From: a virus
Reading direction: 5' to 3' (one strand)
Length of the DNA: 47,341 nt
IMG/VR virus record: IMGVR_UViG_3300042887_002465
Coordinates: 1 to 47,341 of that record
Shown here: in pieces, positions 6,486-13,689 of the stretch
Layout: every line of letters starts with the position of its first letter
How positions within the stretch are numbered: the first letter of the stretch is position 1
Made by a program: the position numbers and the translations under genes
The notes under the pieces: generated by a model
Told to the model about the DNA's origin: nothing
The model's input: only the letters and a program-made list of their open reading frames with translations
The model's database searches: none

Positions 6486-8783
6486 TTAAACGTGTCCTTC
6501 TCCAAAATTTTCTGCTACGTTTGGTTCCGCTATTAGTCCAGTTGCAATCTCTACTGTTGTCTCCATACACTCTTTTGTAATCTCTGCAGCTCTATCTACA
6601 CAGTTATCATTAGCGTTGATTACAAACTCATCGTGAATCTGTAACATGATCTGAGCATCTAGTCCTTCTTCTTTGAATCGCTTGTGGATTGCGATAGCTG
6701 ATCTGTTCATAATGCTTGCAGCCAATGATTGGATTTGGAAGTTCTTACAGTTGTTCAATCCGTTCTTGTATTCCATACGAATCATCTGTAGCTTCTTTAA
6801 CTCCTCTGCACTGCGCATAGACTTCTTTAAACGAAAGAACTCTCTTTGATCGAGTAAAGTGTCCTCCATACGCTCGTAAATCTTTTTAACCTTGTCTAAA
6901 TGTCGAATACGACCAGTCTTACTCTTTACATATCCAAACGTTTTAGCTCGTAACTCACTCTCAGCCATCCACTTTGCTAACTCAGGAAAACCTTCCAAGT
7001 AACCATCAATCAACACTTGTGCTTGGTCTGGTTTAATGTTTAGTGACTGACCTATCTGCCAAGCTCCTGCTCCGTATGGAATAGCAAGTGCAATACCTTT
7101 TGCACGTTGACGTAGCTCTGGTCTTACCTTCTTCACATAGTTTTCATCGTTCTTGTTTGCGCTCATACCTTTCAACTTGAAGGCTTGAATGGCTACGCGA
7201 CTGTATAAGTCTTCGTTGTGAATGAATACGTTGATTAGACTTGGGTCATTGCTTACTGATGCGAACACTCGTGGTTCAAGAGAGGATTGGTCACAAATAA
7301 TCAACTTACGACCATCTTCTGCTTTAATAAAGCTACGTAGAATGTTGTTGTACTTCAATACCAAGTCACTTACCTCTCCTTGTTCCAATACACGTGGCAT
7401 TTGCTGACAGTCAGAACTAAAACGTCCTGATGTAGTTCCATGCTGCTTGAAGTACCAGTAGTATCGTCCATCCTCACTATTGTCTAAGAAACGATCAATG
7501 TATGCTGAGTTGATCTTATTAAGCTTGTTGTAGTCACGAAGCTTTGCTGCCCATGTCCAATCCTTAGCTATCTCTTCAATTAAATCATCGTTGAATTGAT
7601 CTGTGCCCTTTCTCGTTTGTGAGATTGGTTTAATTCCCAAGTAATTGAAACATAAGTCAGCTAATTGTGATTTACTGCTGATGTTGATATACCCATCCTC
7701 TGTTTCTCTCAACAATTCCAAGCTAATACTCATAGCTAATTGTTCTCCTAATATCTTCTCATCACCACTATGTAAGAACTCTTTGACAGGTCCATCTGGT
7801 AATGTTGATAATGATTTAGCGTTAAGAGTAGCTCCTTTGTTGTTCTGAGGTAGTTCATACCCCATCTTCTCTATAAGCTTTTGTGCATACCTTCCTCTCT
7901 TGGATGGTGGGAAGTTCTTGTATGCTTTGATCATTATATACTCCTTAGCTTTTGGTTGGCTAATGATATCATCTGCAATCTCACTATGCAATCGTTTCAT
8001 CTCAGCCATGATGTCTTCCTTAACCTTCTTGATTTTAGGAATGTCCATCTCAGAGCCAAACTCTTCCATTTGGATAGTTACTGTCTTGTATAGTGGCATT
8101 ACTTCCTCTGTAAAGAAGAAATCCCATAGACCTTCTTCCTTAAGGATTGGTAAGTAGTGAGTCATAATGCGAAGAGTCAAGTCGGTATCTGCTGCTGCAT
8201 ATCGTCCTAACAACTCCATGTCAGCTTTAAAGATTTCAAAGTTCTCCTTTGTTACAGTACCCCCATTCCTCTTGATATTCTCTTTCATTAGGATTTGCTC
8301 TTCGTTCGCCTCTTTCTCAGCATCCAATCCTAATTGAGCTTGTAACTCGATAGCAGTGTCCTTCAAACCAAATGGTCCATCCTCTTTAAGAGTGTGACGT
8401 AGTAACATAGTATCACAATATAGAGCATCACGCAAGTCTACTCCATAGTAGTTCTTGGTGTACCGAATATCGAAAGATCCATTGTGCATCACAAGTCTCT
8501 TACCAGTAAGAAGGTTGATTAACTTCTTGGCTGCATCATCTGCTTTCATATCGCCAATGTGTAGGCAATCGAGTGTGCCTGCTTCTCTATTCCACTCCCA
8601 TGTTGGAAGGTAGTAACCTACTCCAATATCACCAGACACAGAGAACCCAATAATAGTACCAGTTCGAGGATTCAAACTAGTGGTCTCAGTATCGTATGCA
8701 ATGATGTCGCTGTTAACAATGTGTTGGTGTAACTCTATGAGTTGCTCCTTAGTTCTGACAATGATATAACTTTTTTCTTCCAT
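6486..8783 (-). CDS. Family A DNA polymerase with 3'-5' exonuclease
   Basis: The start is ATG 8783 (MEEKSYIIVRTKEQ), giving 765 residues. Codons upstream of it are promoter sequence. The exonuclease domain has DTET (D31, E33), NGSFD (N101-D105) and YAAADTDL. The polymerase domain has TSGRFS, motif A CDQSSLEPRVFAS, motif B RQRAKGIALAIPYG, and motif C LQIHDEFV. It lacks a 5'-3' nuclease domain; a separate RNase H/flap nuclease is at 23112. It is the probable replicative polymerase of this phage, unlike T4 itself, which uses a family B enzyme. The -7 box lies 4 nt from the ATG, so the mRNA is probably leaderless. Confidence 0.96.
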   Translation of the reverse strand: MEEKSYIIVRTKEQLIELHQHIVNSDIIAYDTETTSLNPRTGTIIGFSVSGDIGVGYYLPTWEWNREAGTLDCLHIGDMKADDAAKKLINLLTGKRLVMHNGSFDIRYTKNYYGVDLRDALYCDTMLLRHTLKEDGPFGLKDTAIELQAQLGLDAEKEANEEQILMKENIKRNGGTVTKENFEIFKADMELLGRYAAADTDLTLRIMTHYLPILKEEGLWDFFFTEEVMPLYKTVTIQMEEFGSEMDIPKIKKVKEDIMAEMKRLHSEIADDIISQPKAKEYIMIKAYKNFPPSKRGRYAQKLIEKMGYELPQNNKGATLNAKSLSTLPDGPVKEFLHSGDEKILGEQLAMSISLELLRETEDGYINISSKSQLADLCFNYLGIKPISQTRKGTDQFNDDLIEEIAKDWTWAAKLRDYNKLNKINSAYIDRFLDNSEDGRYYWYFKQHGTTSGRFSSDCQQMPRVLEQGEVSDLVLKYNNILRSFIKAEDGRKLIICDQSSLEPRVFASVSNDPSLINVFIHNEDLYSRVAIQAFKLKGMSANKNDENYVKKVRPELRQRAKGIALAIPYGAGAWQIGQSLNIKPDQAQVLIDGYLEGFPELAKWMAESELRAKTFGYVKSKTGRIRHLDKVKKIYERMEDTLLDQREFFRLKKSMRSAEELKKLQMIRMEYKNGLNNCKNFQIQSLAASIMNRSAIAIHKRFKEEGLDAQIMLQIHDEFVINANDNCVDRAAEITKECMETTVEIATGLIAEPNVAENFGEGHV

Positions 8784-8787
8784 AACT

Positions 8788-8818
8788 TTAATATACTCTA
8801 TAAAAAGCAAAAAGCCAA
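8788..8818 (-). promoter_or_regulatory. Early-type promoter of the DNA polymerase gene
   Basis: On the coding strand TTG (8818-8816), 20 bases, TATATTAA (8795-8788), then 4 bases to ATG 8783. The TTG is part of the 3' arm of the terminator of the upstream operon. Confidence 0.65.
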
Positions 8819-8832
8819 CACTTGGTTGGCTC
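8801..8832 (-). terminator. Rho-independent terminator after the leader-protein run
   Basis: AGCCAAC and GTTGGCT form a 7-bp stem (plus a flanking G-U) around a 5-base loop, followed by T-rich sequence with one GC step. It ends the operon that closes with the gene at 8857. Confidence 0.8.
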
Positions 8833-8856
8833 TTGCATATTCTGGGGGCGTGTAGT

Positions 8857-9249
8857 TTATTTTGCTATTGTCCAAATATAAAGCTCCTTCTCTAAATCGT
8901 CTTTAGGAGATATACGAGCTACTAATTGATAGTTCTTTGTGCCATCTAACTTTGACTTAACTTGTTGGAAAAGCTGACGTGCTTTGTTTACATCGCTTTG
9001 TGTCAAATCATCCTCTGCACTCTCTAATCCCATTGCTGGCATTTTTCCAATTGCTGCTTTTAGCTGGTCTAGGTTATTGTACTTTGCTACACCTTTTGCG
9101 TAGTCTACCGTAACAAATGGTGCATTGCTGTCAAAGACTCCAGCATCCTGCATAGCATCTAAGTGTTGTAAGCCTAGATCGCTTGCACTCTCTTTAAGAG
9201 CTCTGCGAACTTCTTCGCGTATTAGTCTTTTAAGTTTGATTACTGACAT
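8857..9249 (-). CDS. Leader-bearing small protein 1 (KLIREEV-type N-terminus)
   Basis: The 130-residue protein starts MSVIKLKRLIREEVRRALKE and then changes to unrelated sequence (SASDLGLQHLDAMQDAGVF...). The first 20 residues match the leaders of the three genes just upstream and of 13150-13641. The leader ends in L-K-E before S, compatible with the (L/I)-x-E cleavage rule of T4-type prohead proteases. The remainder is mixed alpha/beta with ISPKDDLEKELYIWTIAK at the C-terminus and is not recognised. It is the last gene before a terminator. A packaged, processed protein is inferred from the leader; the payload function is unknown. Confidence 0.7.
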   Translation of the reverse strand: MSVIKLKRLIREEVRRALKESASDLGLQHLDAMQDAGVFDSNAPFVTVDYAKGVAKYNNLDQLKAAIGKMPAMGLESAEDDLTQSDVNKARQLFQQVKSKLDGTKNYQLVARISPKDDLEKELYIWTIAK

Positions 9250-9257
9250 AGTGTATT

Positions 9258-9509
9258 TTATTTATCTAATCCTAATGCGATGATATACTCTTCCATCTCT
9301 TCTGGTCCTGCTTGTAGTAAGGTATCCATTAAGTGGGCTTGTGTAGCGTTTGGGTCATCGCAGACTACTAACGATACTTCTCTTTTTGCTGTTGGCGTAC
9401 TATTATATAGTGCCATTATTCTCTCGTAGTTTACATCTTCTTTTGGCATTTCGTTTAGGACTTTTCGTACCTCTTCGCGGATTAGTTTGCGAAACTCTGA
9501 TGCTTTCAT
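9258..9509 (-). CDS. Leader-bearing small protein 2 (KLIREEV-type N-terminus)
   Basis: The 83-residue protein opens with a near-consensus leader, F-R-KLIREEV-R-K followed by VLNE, then the short acidic payload MPKEDVNYERIMALYNSTPT... ending EEYIIALGLDK. Removal of the leader at LNE would leave about 63 residues. The ATG shares its A with the last base of the upstream gene's TAA stop (one-base overlap), and 8 bases separate it from the next gene, so the run is one transcription unit. No known domain is recognised in the payload. Confidence 0.7.
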   Translation of the reverse strand: MKASEFRKLIREEVRKVLNEMPKEDVNYERIMALYNSTPTAKREVSLVVCDDPNATQAHLMDTLLQAGPEEMEEYIIALGLDK

Positions 9510-9859
9510 TAATCTTTTGTATATCGGTTAATTAAATCTCCTAAAGATACATATGATCTGCCTCCACTATATCCTCGAGCTTCTGACATAGCTCTTAACA
9601 GCATTTTAGCTTCTGGAGAGTTCTCCATCTCCATGACCATTTTCTTGAGTTTAGCTTCGTATGTGAGTATTTTTGGAGCCATTTGTATAGCCAGGTCAAT
9701 TACCTTTTGACCATATCTCTTAACCATATCATCATCGTACTGAGTCTTTACACCAGAGTATCCGTATAGATCAGCTACCTTGTTTTCTAGACCACTTACC
9801 TCGCTCAAAGCTCCTTTGACTTCTTCGCGGATTAGTTTTTTGAATTGCGATGCTTTCAT
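9509..9859 (-). CDS. Leader-bearing small protein 3 (KLIREEV-type N-terminus)
   Basis: ATG 9859 is chosen because the encoded N-terminus (Q-F-KKLIREEV-KGALSE) aligns residue for residue with the neighbouring leaders. An upstream in-frame ATG at 9892 would add 11 residues copied from the 3' end of the previous gene. The 116-residue protein continues VSGLENKVADLYGYSG and is rich in helices (DLAIQMAPKILTYEAKLKKMVMEM), closing with GGRSYVSLGDLINRYTKD. L-S-E before V would be the cleavage site. Payload function is unknown. Confidence 0.7.
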   Translation of the reverse strand: MKASQFKKLIREEVKGALSEVSGLENKVADLYGYSGVKTQYDDDMVKRYGQKVIDLAIQMAPKILTYEAKLKKMVMEMENSPEAKMLLRAMSEARGYSGGRSYVSLGDLINRYTKD

Positions 9860-9870
9860 TTTTTTTATTT

Positions 9871-10473
9871 TTAACGTAAATCCAGAAACCATCCATTTTC
9901 TAAGGCCTCTCTTGGCATCTTGGTTGGTTTATCGTCTGCATAATCTGCTTCATAACGTAGAAAGCAGTTAGTACCTTCTATCTTTACTATGCTAGCAAAG
10001 TCTAAACCTGCAATCCTTACAAGATTATCACCAACTTTAAGTTTGGTTTGTGGAGTTATTCTTACCCACTTACCAGCTTTGAATGGCTTTATTGCTCTAG
10101 CATCCCCCCACCTTGGAAAGGCAGTTGGGTCTAAGTTGTCTTTGACATAAGCTATTAAGTCATCTACAGATCCTTGCAATGCACGATGTATAACAGTTAT
10201 TTTAGCAAGGCTTTCTAGCTCGTCTGGTTTTAACTTTCTACCTACTTTCTTTGCTCCTAACTTGTAGATTGCCATTAGTAAGTTAGCGGTATCCTTTTTA
10301 ACTTTGGTGTTGTTTGGGTAAGCGTTGAAGCGCTGTATAGCTTTGGTAAGAATGGTTTTCCACTGATCACCAGGGTTGGCAAAGTCGTAAGTAGTTGGAG
10401 CTGCCATTGGCGCTTCCATTATTGCTTTACTAACCTCCTCACGGATTAGCTTTTTAAATTCTGATGCTTTCAT
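9871..10473 (-). CDS. Leader-bearing protein 4, 200 residues
   Basis: This is the first and longest gene of the run. The leader E-F-KKLIREEV-SKAIME is followed by an Ala/Pro linker (APMAAPTTYDFANPG) and then a folded-looking domain of about 170 residues: a helical part (TILTKAIQRFNAYPN, KDTANLLMAIYKLGAKK) and a beta-rich C-terminus (KWVRITPQTKLKVGDNLVRIAG...GTNCFLRYEADY) that looks like a small barrel. No family is recognised. Cleavage after I-M-E is predicted from the T4-type rule. The upstream region has TATTTATA inside a 21-base block shared with the other isolated leader gene at 13641. Confidence 0.7.
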   Translation of the reverse strand: MKASEFKKLIREEVSKAIMEAPMAAPTTYDFANPGDQWKTILTKAIQRFNAYPNNTKVKKDTANLLMAIYKLGAKKVGRKLKPDELESLAKITVIHRALQGSVDDLIAYVKDNLDPTAFPRWGDARAIKPFKAGKWVRITPQTKLKVGDNLVRIAGLDFASIVKIEGTNCFLRYEADYADDKPTKMPREALENGWFLDLR

Positions 10474-10479
10474 TAAAAT

Positions 10480-10500
10480 TGATGTTTCCTATAAATAGTC
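10480..10500 (-). promoter_or_regulatory. Shared 21-base block with TATTTATA before leader genes
   Basis: The coding-strand block reads GACTATTTATAGG followed by AAACATCA and recurs exactly at 13653-13673. Both copies precede genes with the KLIREEV leader. No TTG lies 20 nt upstream, so it is placed in the putative late class. Confidence 0.5.
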
Positions 10501-11295
10501 AACTACTCCGTTAATACGACACTGTCCCTTCAGAAATTCCACGTTGCTCTTTACCAAGTCCATATTGATCTGACTCATGTCATATGTCTCCAAAAAGTTG
10601 TGTGGAGTAGGTATACGAGTAGTGTGATCGACGTTAAAGTCTTGATTGTGAGAAGCTGCAAGTACTGGGAATACTGAGTCTGTACTTCGCATTGCTGGAT
10701 GGTCATAGTAAGCAAACTCTGTTGGGTCTCCTTGACCTAAACAATGGATAGGCTTTAGTAATAGGTTATGCTCCTTCAAGTAGTCATAGGCCATATGACG
10801 AGCTTCCTTGATACCTTGATCATCTGAGAAGTCTTCTAACCAAGCTTGTGGTACAGCAATCTTAGAGAACCCAATAGTTTGAATCCAATCCTGCTCCAGT
10901 CCCCACTTGTATGCTTCCAACCAATCCTCCTTAGTCTTACCTTGTGGACAGAAGAAGATGTCAGTGCAATCCAATAAACCTTCTGCTTCCATACGGTCAC
11001 GGAACTTGATAGCATTAGCAATTGTAGCATCCTTATCGAATAGTACGTCTGGTGCAATTACTTCACTTGGAGCTAATTCCTTTACTACTTGGATCAATAC
11101 ATCCTCAGTCACTAAAGCTCGTTCAGCTGCTGAATTGTCTAATGTAATCCAACGTTCCAAGTCCTCATCCATTTGATCATAGATGAAGTTGCGATACTCT
11201 TCAGATTGTACCCACAAGTGGGCCAATACAAACAATCTATCCCCTAACTTCATAGGTTCAAGATTGCTTAATGGTGATATAACGTAAAAGTCCAT
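10489..11295 (-). CDS. DpdA-like 7-deazaguanine DNA transglycosylase (TGT fold)
   Basis: The 268-residue protein has features I associate with phage DpdA: TLDNSAAE with D53 at the nucleophile position, a PDV segment (EVIAPDVLFDKDAT, D83), FFCPQGKTKEDWLEAYKWG, IGFSKIAVP, and PIHCLGQGDP near the C-terminal side. Such enzymes are relatives of tRNA-guanine transglycosylase that swap guanine in DNA for a 7-deazaguanine base. FolE, QueD-like and QueE genes lie within 5 kb in the same direction, which strengthens the call. The start at 11295 (MDFYVISPLSNLEPMKLGDR) leaves 1 base after the previous gene. Another TGT-fold protein remains possible. Confidence 0.65.
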   Translation of the reverse strand: MDFYVISPLSNLEPMKLGDRLFVLAHLWVQSEEYRNFIYDQMDEDLERWITLDNSAAERALVTEDVLIQVVKELAPSEVIAPDVLFDKDATIANAIKFRDRMEAEGLLDCTDIFFCPQGKTKEDWLEAYKWGLEQDWIQTIGFSKIAVPQAWLEDFSDDQGIKEARHMAYDYLKEHNLLLKPIHCLGQGDPTEFAYYDHPAMRSTDSVFPVLAASHNQDFNVDHTTRIPTPHNFLETYDMSQINMDLVKSNVEFLKGQCRINGVVDYL

Positions 11296-11296
11296 C

Positions 11297-11500
11297 TTAG
11301 AATGTTAAGGTGTAGACTACTCTGATGACAATCTGATCAGGAGATAGGTCCTCTTTCAATTGCTTAGCTACTGCATAATCGATGCTAACGCCTGGCTTCC
11401 TTTCAATCCAAAGTTCATTAAGGAATGTTGATGATGTGACGTTACCTTCTTTGTTGCGTGTTACTTTGAACACTGCTACTTTTGCTTGTTCTTGATTCAT
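11297..11500 (-). CDS. 67-residue protein between folE and dpdA-like gene
   Basis: The preferred start is ATG 11500 (MNQEQAKVAVFKVTRNKEGN), preceded by the A-rich leader AACCAAATAAACAATAAC typical of this genome. The protein is compact, with the alternating pattern of a small alpha/beta or beta fold (VAVFKVTRNK, SSTFLNELWIERKPG, SIDYAVAKQLKEDLSPDQIVIRVVYTLTF). The frame is open further upstream to an ATG at 11668, which would add 56 residues of quite different, Ser/Thr/Gly-rich composition. I see no recognisable family. Position inside the deazaguanine operon suggests an accessory role, which is inference. Confidence 0.55.
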   Translation of the reverse strand: MNQEQAKVAVFKVTRNKEGNVTSSTFLNELWIERKPGVSIDYAVAKQLKEDLSPDQIVIRVVYTLTF

Positions 11501-11657
11501 GTTATTGTTTATTTGGTTACTATAAGTAATTGTTGTGCTATACGATGATGGTGCTGTTAATGTCAGTCCTGATGTTCCGTTTAGTGTCAGTCCTGATGAT
11601 CCGTTGGACAAAGGGATGCAACCACTAGTGAGGTCGCTAGGGGTTCCATAGTGAATT
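11501..11657 (-). other. Open 157-base stretch with fibre-like repeat, coding status unclear
   Basis: The stretch between folE and the 67-residue gene is open in the latter's frame from ATG 11668. It would encode a Ser/Gly/Thr-rich segment with two direct copies of an 8-residue unit, NGSSGLTL and NGTSGLTL, from a 24-base tandem repeat at about 11563-11610. Such repeats are typical of phage fibre proteins and unlike the enzymes around it. It may be an N-terminal extension, a relic of a fibre gene, or an untranslated leader. Confidence 0.4.
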
Positions 11658-12305
11658 TTAGGCTCCATAACGACTTTGATCTATAAGGTTAAAGAATTCT
11701 TGACGTGTACCAATCTCATTAGAGAAGAAGTATCCAGACATTTGTGAGGTCTTCATTACTGAGTCCTGCTTAATACCACGACACTTTACACAATTGTGTT
11801 GAGACTCAACTACTACAGCTACTCCACGATTACCTACACACAATTTATCAATGTGGTCGTGAATCTGCTTAGTCAAGCTCTCTTGGATATTAGGACGACG
11901 TGAGTAGAAGTCTACAATACGATTCAACTTACTCAATCCTACAACCAAATCATCTTTCTCCTTGCCTGGAATATAAGCTACGTGAGCTACTCCTGAGAAG
12001 GTTAGGTTATGATGCGCACACATACTCATTACTGGGATACGTGTTTGACAGATTAGTCCTGTATACCCTTCATCGTTAGGGAATGCAGTAATCTCTGGCT
12101 CTTCGCTAATTGAACCTGCGATAAGGTCATTCACCCAAGCTTTTGCTACACGGTAAGGTGTTCTATCGCTATGTGGATCTGCTTTCCAGTCAAACCCCAA
12201 TGCATTAAGGAACTGACCGTAATACTCAGCAGCTTGTTGGATCATTTGTTTCTTCTCTTCTTCTGTACGAGGCATATTGCCATTCGCTTTTTTAAGTAAC
12301 TCCAT
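11658..12305 (-). CDS. folE: GTP cyclohydrolase I
   Basis: The 215-residue protein is a clear type I enzyme. MSMCAHHNLTFSGVAHVAYIPG gives zinc-site C96 and H98/H99, VVGLSKLNRIVDFYSRRPNIQESLT is the central signature, and SQHNCVKCRGIKQDSVMKTS gives the second zinc cysteine C172. It converts GTP to 7,8-dihydroneopterin triphosphate, the first step toward both folate and 7-deazaguanines. With QueD and QueE nearby, the deazaguanine branch is the likely purpose. It starts 1 base after the upstream kinase gene's stop and its own stop overlaps the ATG at 11668. Confidence 0.96.
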   Translation of the reverse strand: MELLKKANGNMPRTEEEKKQMIQQAAEYYGQFLNALGFDWKADPHSDRTPYRVAKAWVNDLIAGSISEEPEITAFPNDEGYTGLICQTRIPVMSMCAHHNLTFSGVAHVAYIPGKEKDDLVVGLSKLNRIVDFYSRRPNIQESLTKQIHDHIDKLCVGNRGVAVVVESQHNCVKCRGIKQDSVMKTSQMSGYFFSNEIGTRQEFFNLIDQSRYGA

Positions 12306-12306
12306 A

Positions 12307-12750
12307 TTAGTTGTTTATTATTCTTAATTGTTTCTCAAATATACTAAAAATTTCCTGACATTCCAACTCAATTGGTTTGTTGTCAGCAACATCAAAAGGC
12401 TCTACGTCCTTTATGTCTCTACGAGATTCATATCGTCTCTTACGTTCTTCTACTGGAACCTCTAGCCAAACCAACTCTGCATCAGGATAGTGCTTCAGTA
12501 CCTCATGCACAATAGAAGCTTGTCTGATTCCATCTACAACAATGTGTGGATGCTCATCGATAATGTAATCGAGTGTATCGAGAATTGAGTTAGCAATCCT
12601 CTGGTCCAAGTGCATTGTGTTCTGTAGCTCTTCTCTGCTTGTGCTGTTGATAATATCTCTCACAAGATTAGATACCACAATACGACAAGAGTCTGGATAG
12701 TAGGAAGTCTTCCCACTACAAATACGTCCAAATAGTAATGTTACTCTCAT
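12307..12750 (-). CDS. P-loop nucleoside/nucleotide kinase-like protein
   Basis: The 147-residue protein opens MRVTLLFGRICSGKTSYY, a Walker A loop (G-x4-GKT/S) on the first strand. It continues with a helical lid region, IVVDGIRQASIVHEVLK (Walker B-like VVDG), LVWLEVPVEERKRRYESRR (an arginine-rich LID like that of dNMP and dephospho-CoA kinases), and a closing helix. This layout suits a small (deoxy)nucleoside monophosphate kinase, perhaps for an unusual nucleotide given the cluster, but substrate cannot be read from the sequence. The start overlaps the preceding stop by 4 bases (ATGA). Confidence 0.65.
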   Translation of the reverse strand: MRVTLLFGRICSGKTSYYPDSCRIVVSNLVRDIINSTSREELQNTMHLDQRIANSILDTLDYIIDEHPHIVVDGIRQASIVHEVLKHYPDAELVWLEVPVEERKRRYESRRDIKDVEPFDVADNKPIELECQEIFSIFEKQLRIINN

Positions 12751-13088
12751 ATCTCTACTATACCAAAAAATTCACCATCCTCTGATACTGAACAACGACA
12801 CAATCCAAAATAGTTTAATAAATCTTCGGCAATCATTTCGCAACTCATTGCTCCAAAGTTACAACATCCATAAGTTGGATCGTACCAAGTCTTAGCAACG
12901 TATTGTTTGATCTTGTGCTTAAAGTCGATGAACTCAATGTCACGATCTCCATGCTTTACCTCTGCTCTGCAGTTGATTTCAAAGGTATGTCTGTGTAAAT
13001 GCTTTAAGTATTCTACGTGAGGTAGATTACAATCTGGCCAGTGATGTAGGCCTTCAACGTCTAGTTTTACTTCTATGTACTTTCTCAT
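12747..13088 (-). CDS. 6-pyruvoyl-tetrahydropterin synthase / QueD-like protein (short paralogue)
   Basis: The 113-residue protein has a PTPS-type arrangement. GLHHWPDCNLPHVEYL is followed by HLHRHTFEINC (the H-x-H zinc strand), an acidic EFIDFKHKIKQYV segment like the QueD DFxxLK, SCEMIAEDLL (the conserved glutamate helix), and a closing CSVSEDGEFFGIVEI strand. It is shorter and more divergent than the second QueD at 15405. It may act on a pterin intermediate in the deazaguanine pathway or on a related substrate. The gene is first in its operon, with the -7 box 4 nt from ATG 13088, so the mRNA may be leaderless. Confidence 0.6.
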   Translation of the reverse strand: MRKYIEVKLDVEGLHHWPDCNLPHVEYLKHLHRHTFEINCRAEVKHGDRDIEFIDFKHKIKQYVAKTWYDPTYGCCNFGAMSCEMIAEDLLNYFGLCRCSVSEDGEFFGIVEI

Positions 13089-13092
13089 AACC

Positions 13093-13123
13093 TAAAGATA
13101 CAAAAAAAGGCTTACAAATGCAA
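13093..13123 (-). promoter_or_regulatory. Early-type promoter of the QueD-like/kinase/folE/dpdA operon
   Basis: On the coding strand TTG (13123-13121), 20 bases, TATCTTTA (13100-13093), then 4 bases to ATG 13088. The TTG is inside the terminator hairpin of the upstream gene. Confidence 0.6.
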
Positions 13124-13135
13124 GCCTTTTTCAAA
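13102..13135 (-). terminator. Rho-independent terminator after the 163-residue leader protein
   Basis: AAAAAGGCTT and AAGCCTTTTT form a 10-bp stem around GCATTTGT, running into a T tract. The A and T tracts on both sides could make it work in both directions. Confidence 0.85.
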
Positions 13136-13149
13136 TTATTTTTAACTCT

Positions 13150-13641
13150 TTACTTAATATCGCCTGTACGCAACATTGCTGATATGTCGGTAAAATATTG
13201 CATTTCTTCTGGAGTTAGCTTTGCCTTAATGTACTTAGCAATGTCAGTTAATTGATTTGCGCGTAAAGCATTGTTTTGTCTGGCTTTGGCTGTTATGCTA
13301 TCGCTATAAGGTGGTAAAGCTTTGTACATATCCTTAAGCTTTGTATCGTTTTGGAACTTTACCAATATTGGTTTAATAGTTTCTAAACGACCTTCTTTCT
13401 TTGCAATAGCAGCTGCTTGTTTTGCCTTCTTTTCCATTTTATCTGCTATAGCTCCGGCTGTTACTCCTAATGCACCTAACACAGCAGGTACACCAGTGAA
13501 TAATGCCCACAAGCCTGCAAGACCTCCTGCTACTCCTAAAGCGATATCACCAACTAAGGCCATATCTTCATTTAAACGTTGTTCGTTGACTGCGTTGCGA
13601 ACTTCTTCGCGTATTAGCTTTCTAAATTCTGTTGCTTTCAT
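13150..13641 (-). CDS. Leader-bearing protein 5 with hydrophobic segment
   Basis: The 163-residue protein carries the same N-terminal leader (EF-R-KLIREEV-RNAVNE), with V-N-E at the usual end and a second candidate cleavage site L-N-E four residues later. Next comes a long hydrophobic, Gly/Ala-rich stretch of about 40 residues (DIALGVAGGLAGLWALFTG, then PAVLGALGVTAGAIADK), long enough for one or two membrane passes, then a basic helix (KMEKKAKQAAAIAKKEGR) and a polar C-terminus. If packaged and processed it could insert into the host envelope during DNA entry; this is inference. A terminator follows directly. Confidence 0.7.
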   Translation of the reverse strand: MKATEFRKLIREEVRNAVNEQRLNEDMALVGDIALGVAGGLAGLWALFTGVPAVLGALGVTAGAIADKMEKKAKQAAAIAKKEGRLETIKPILVKFQNDTKLKDMYKALPPYSDSITAKARQNNALRANQLTDIAKYIKAKLTPEEMQYFTDISAMLRTGDIK

Positions 13642-13652
13642 TTTTTTGTTAA

Positions 13653-13673
13653 TGATGTTTCCTATAAATAGTC
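13653..13673 (-). promoter_or_regulatory. Second copy of the 21-base block with TATTTATA
   Basis: This block is identical to 10480-10500 and lies 11 bases upstream of ATG 13641. It is a putative late promoter for a leader-bearing gene. Confidence 0.5.
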
Positions 13674-13689
13674 TCCAGATAGCAAAAGA

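Noticed and set aside
8784-8810. An N-terminal extension of the DNA polymerase starting at 8810
   Set aside because: The extra nine codons run through the -7 box and spacer of the promoter, and ATG 8783 gives a normal N-terminus. The same reasoning removes extensions of the nuclease (to 3830) and the helicase (to 23166).
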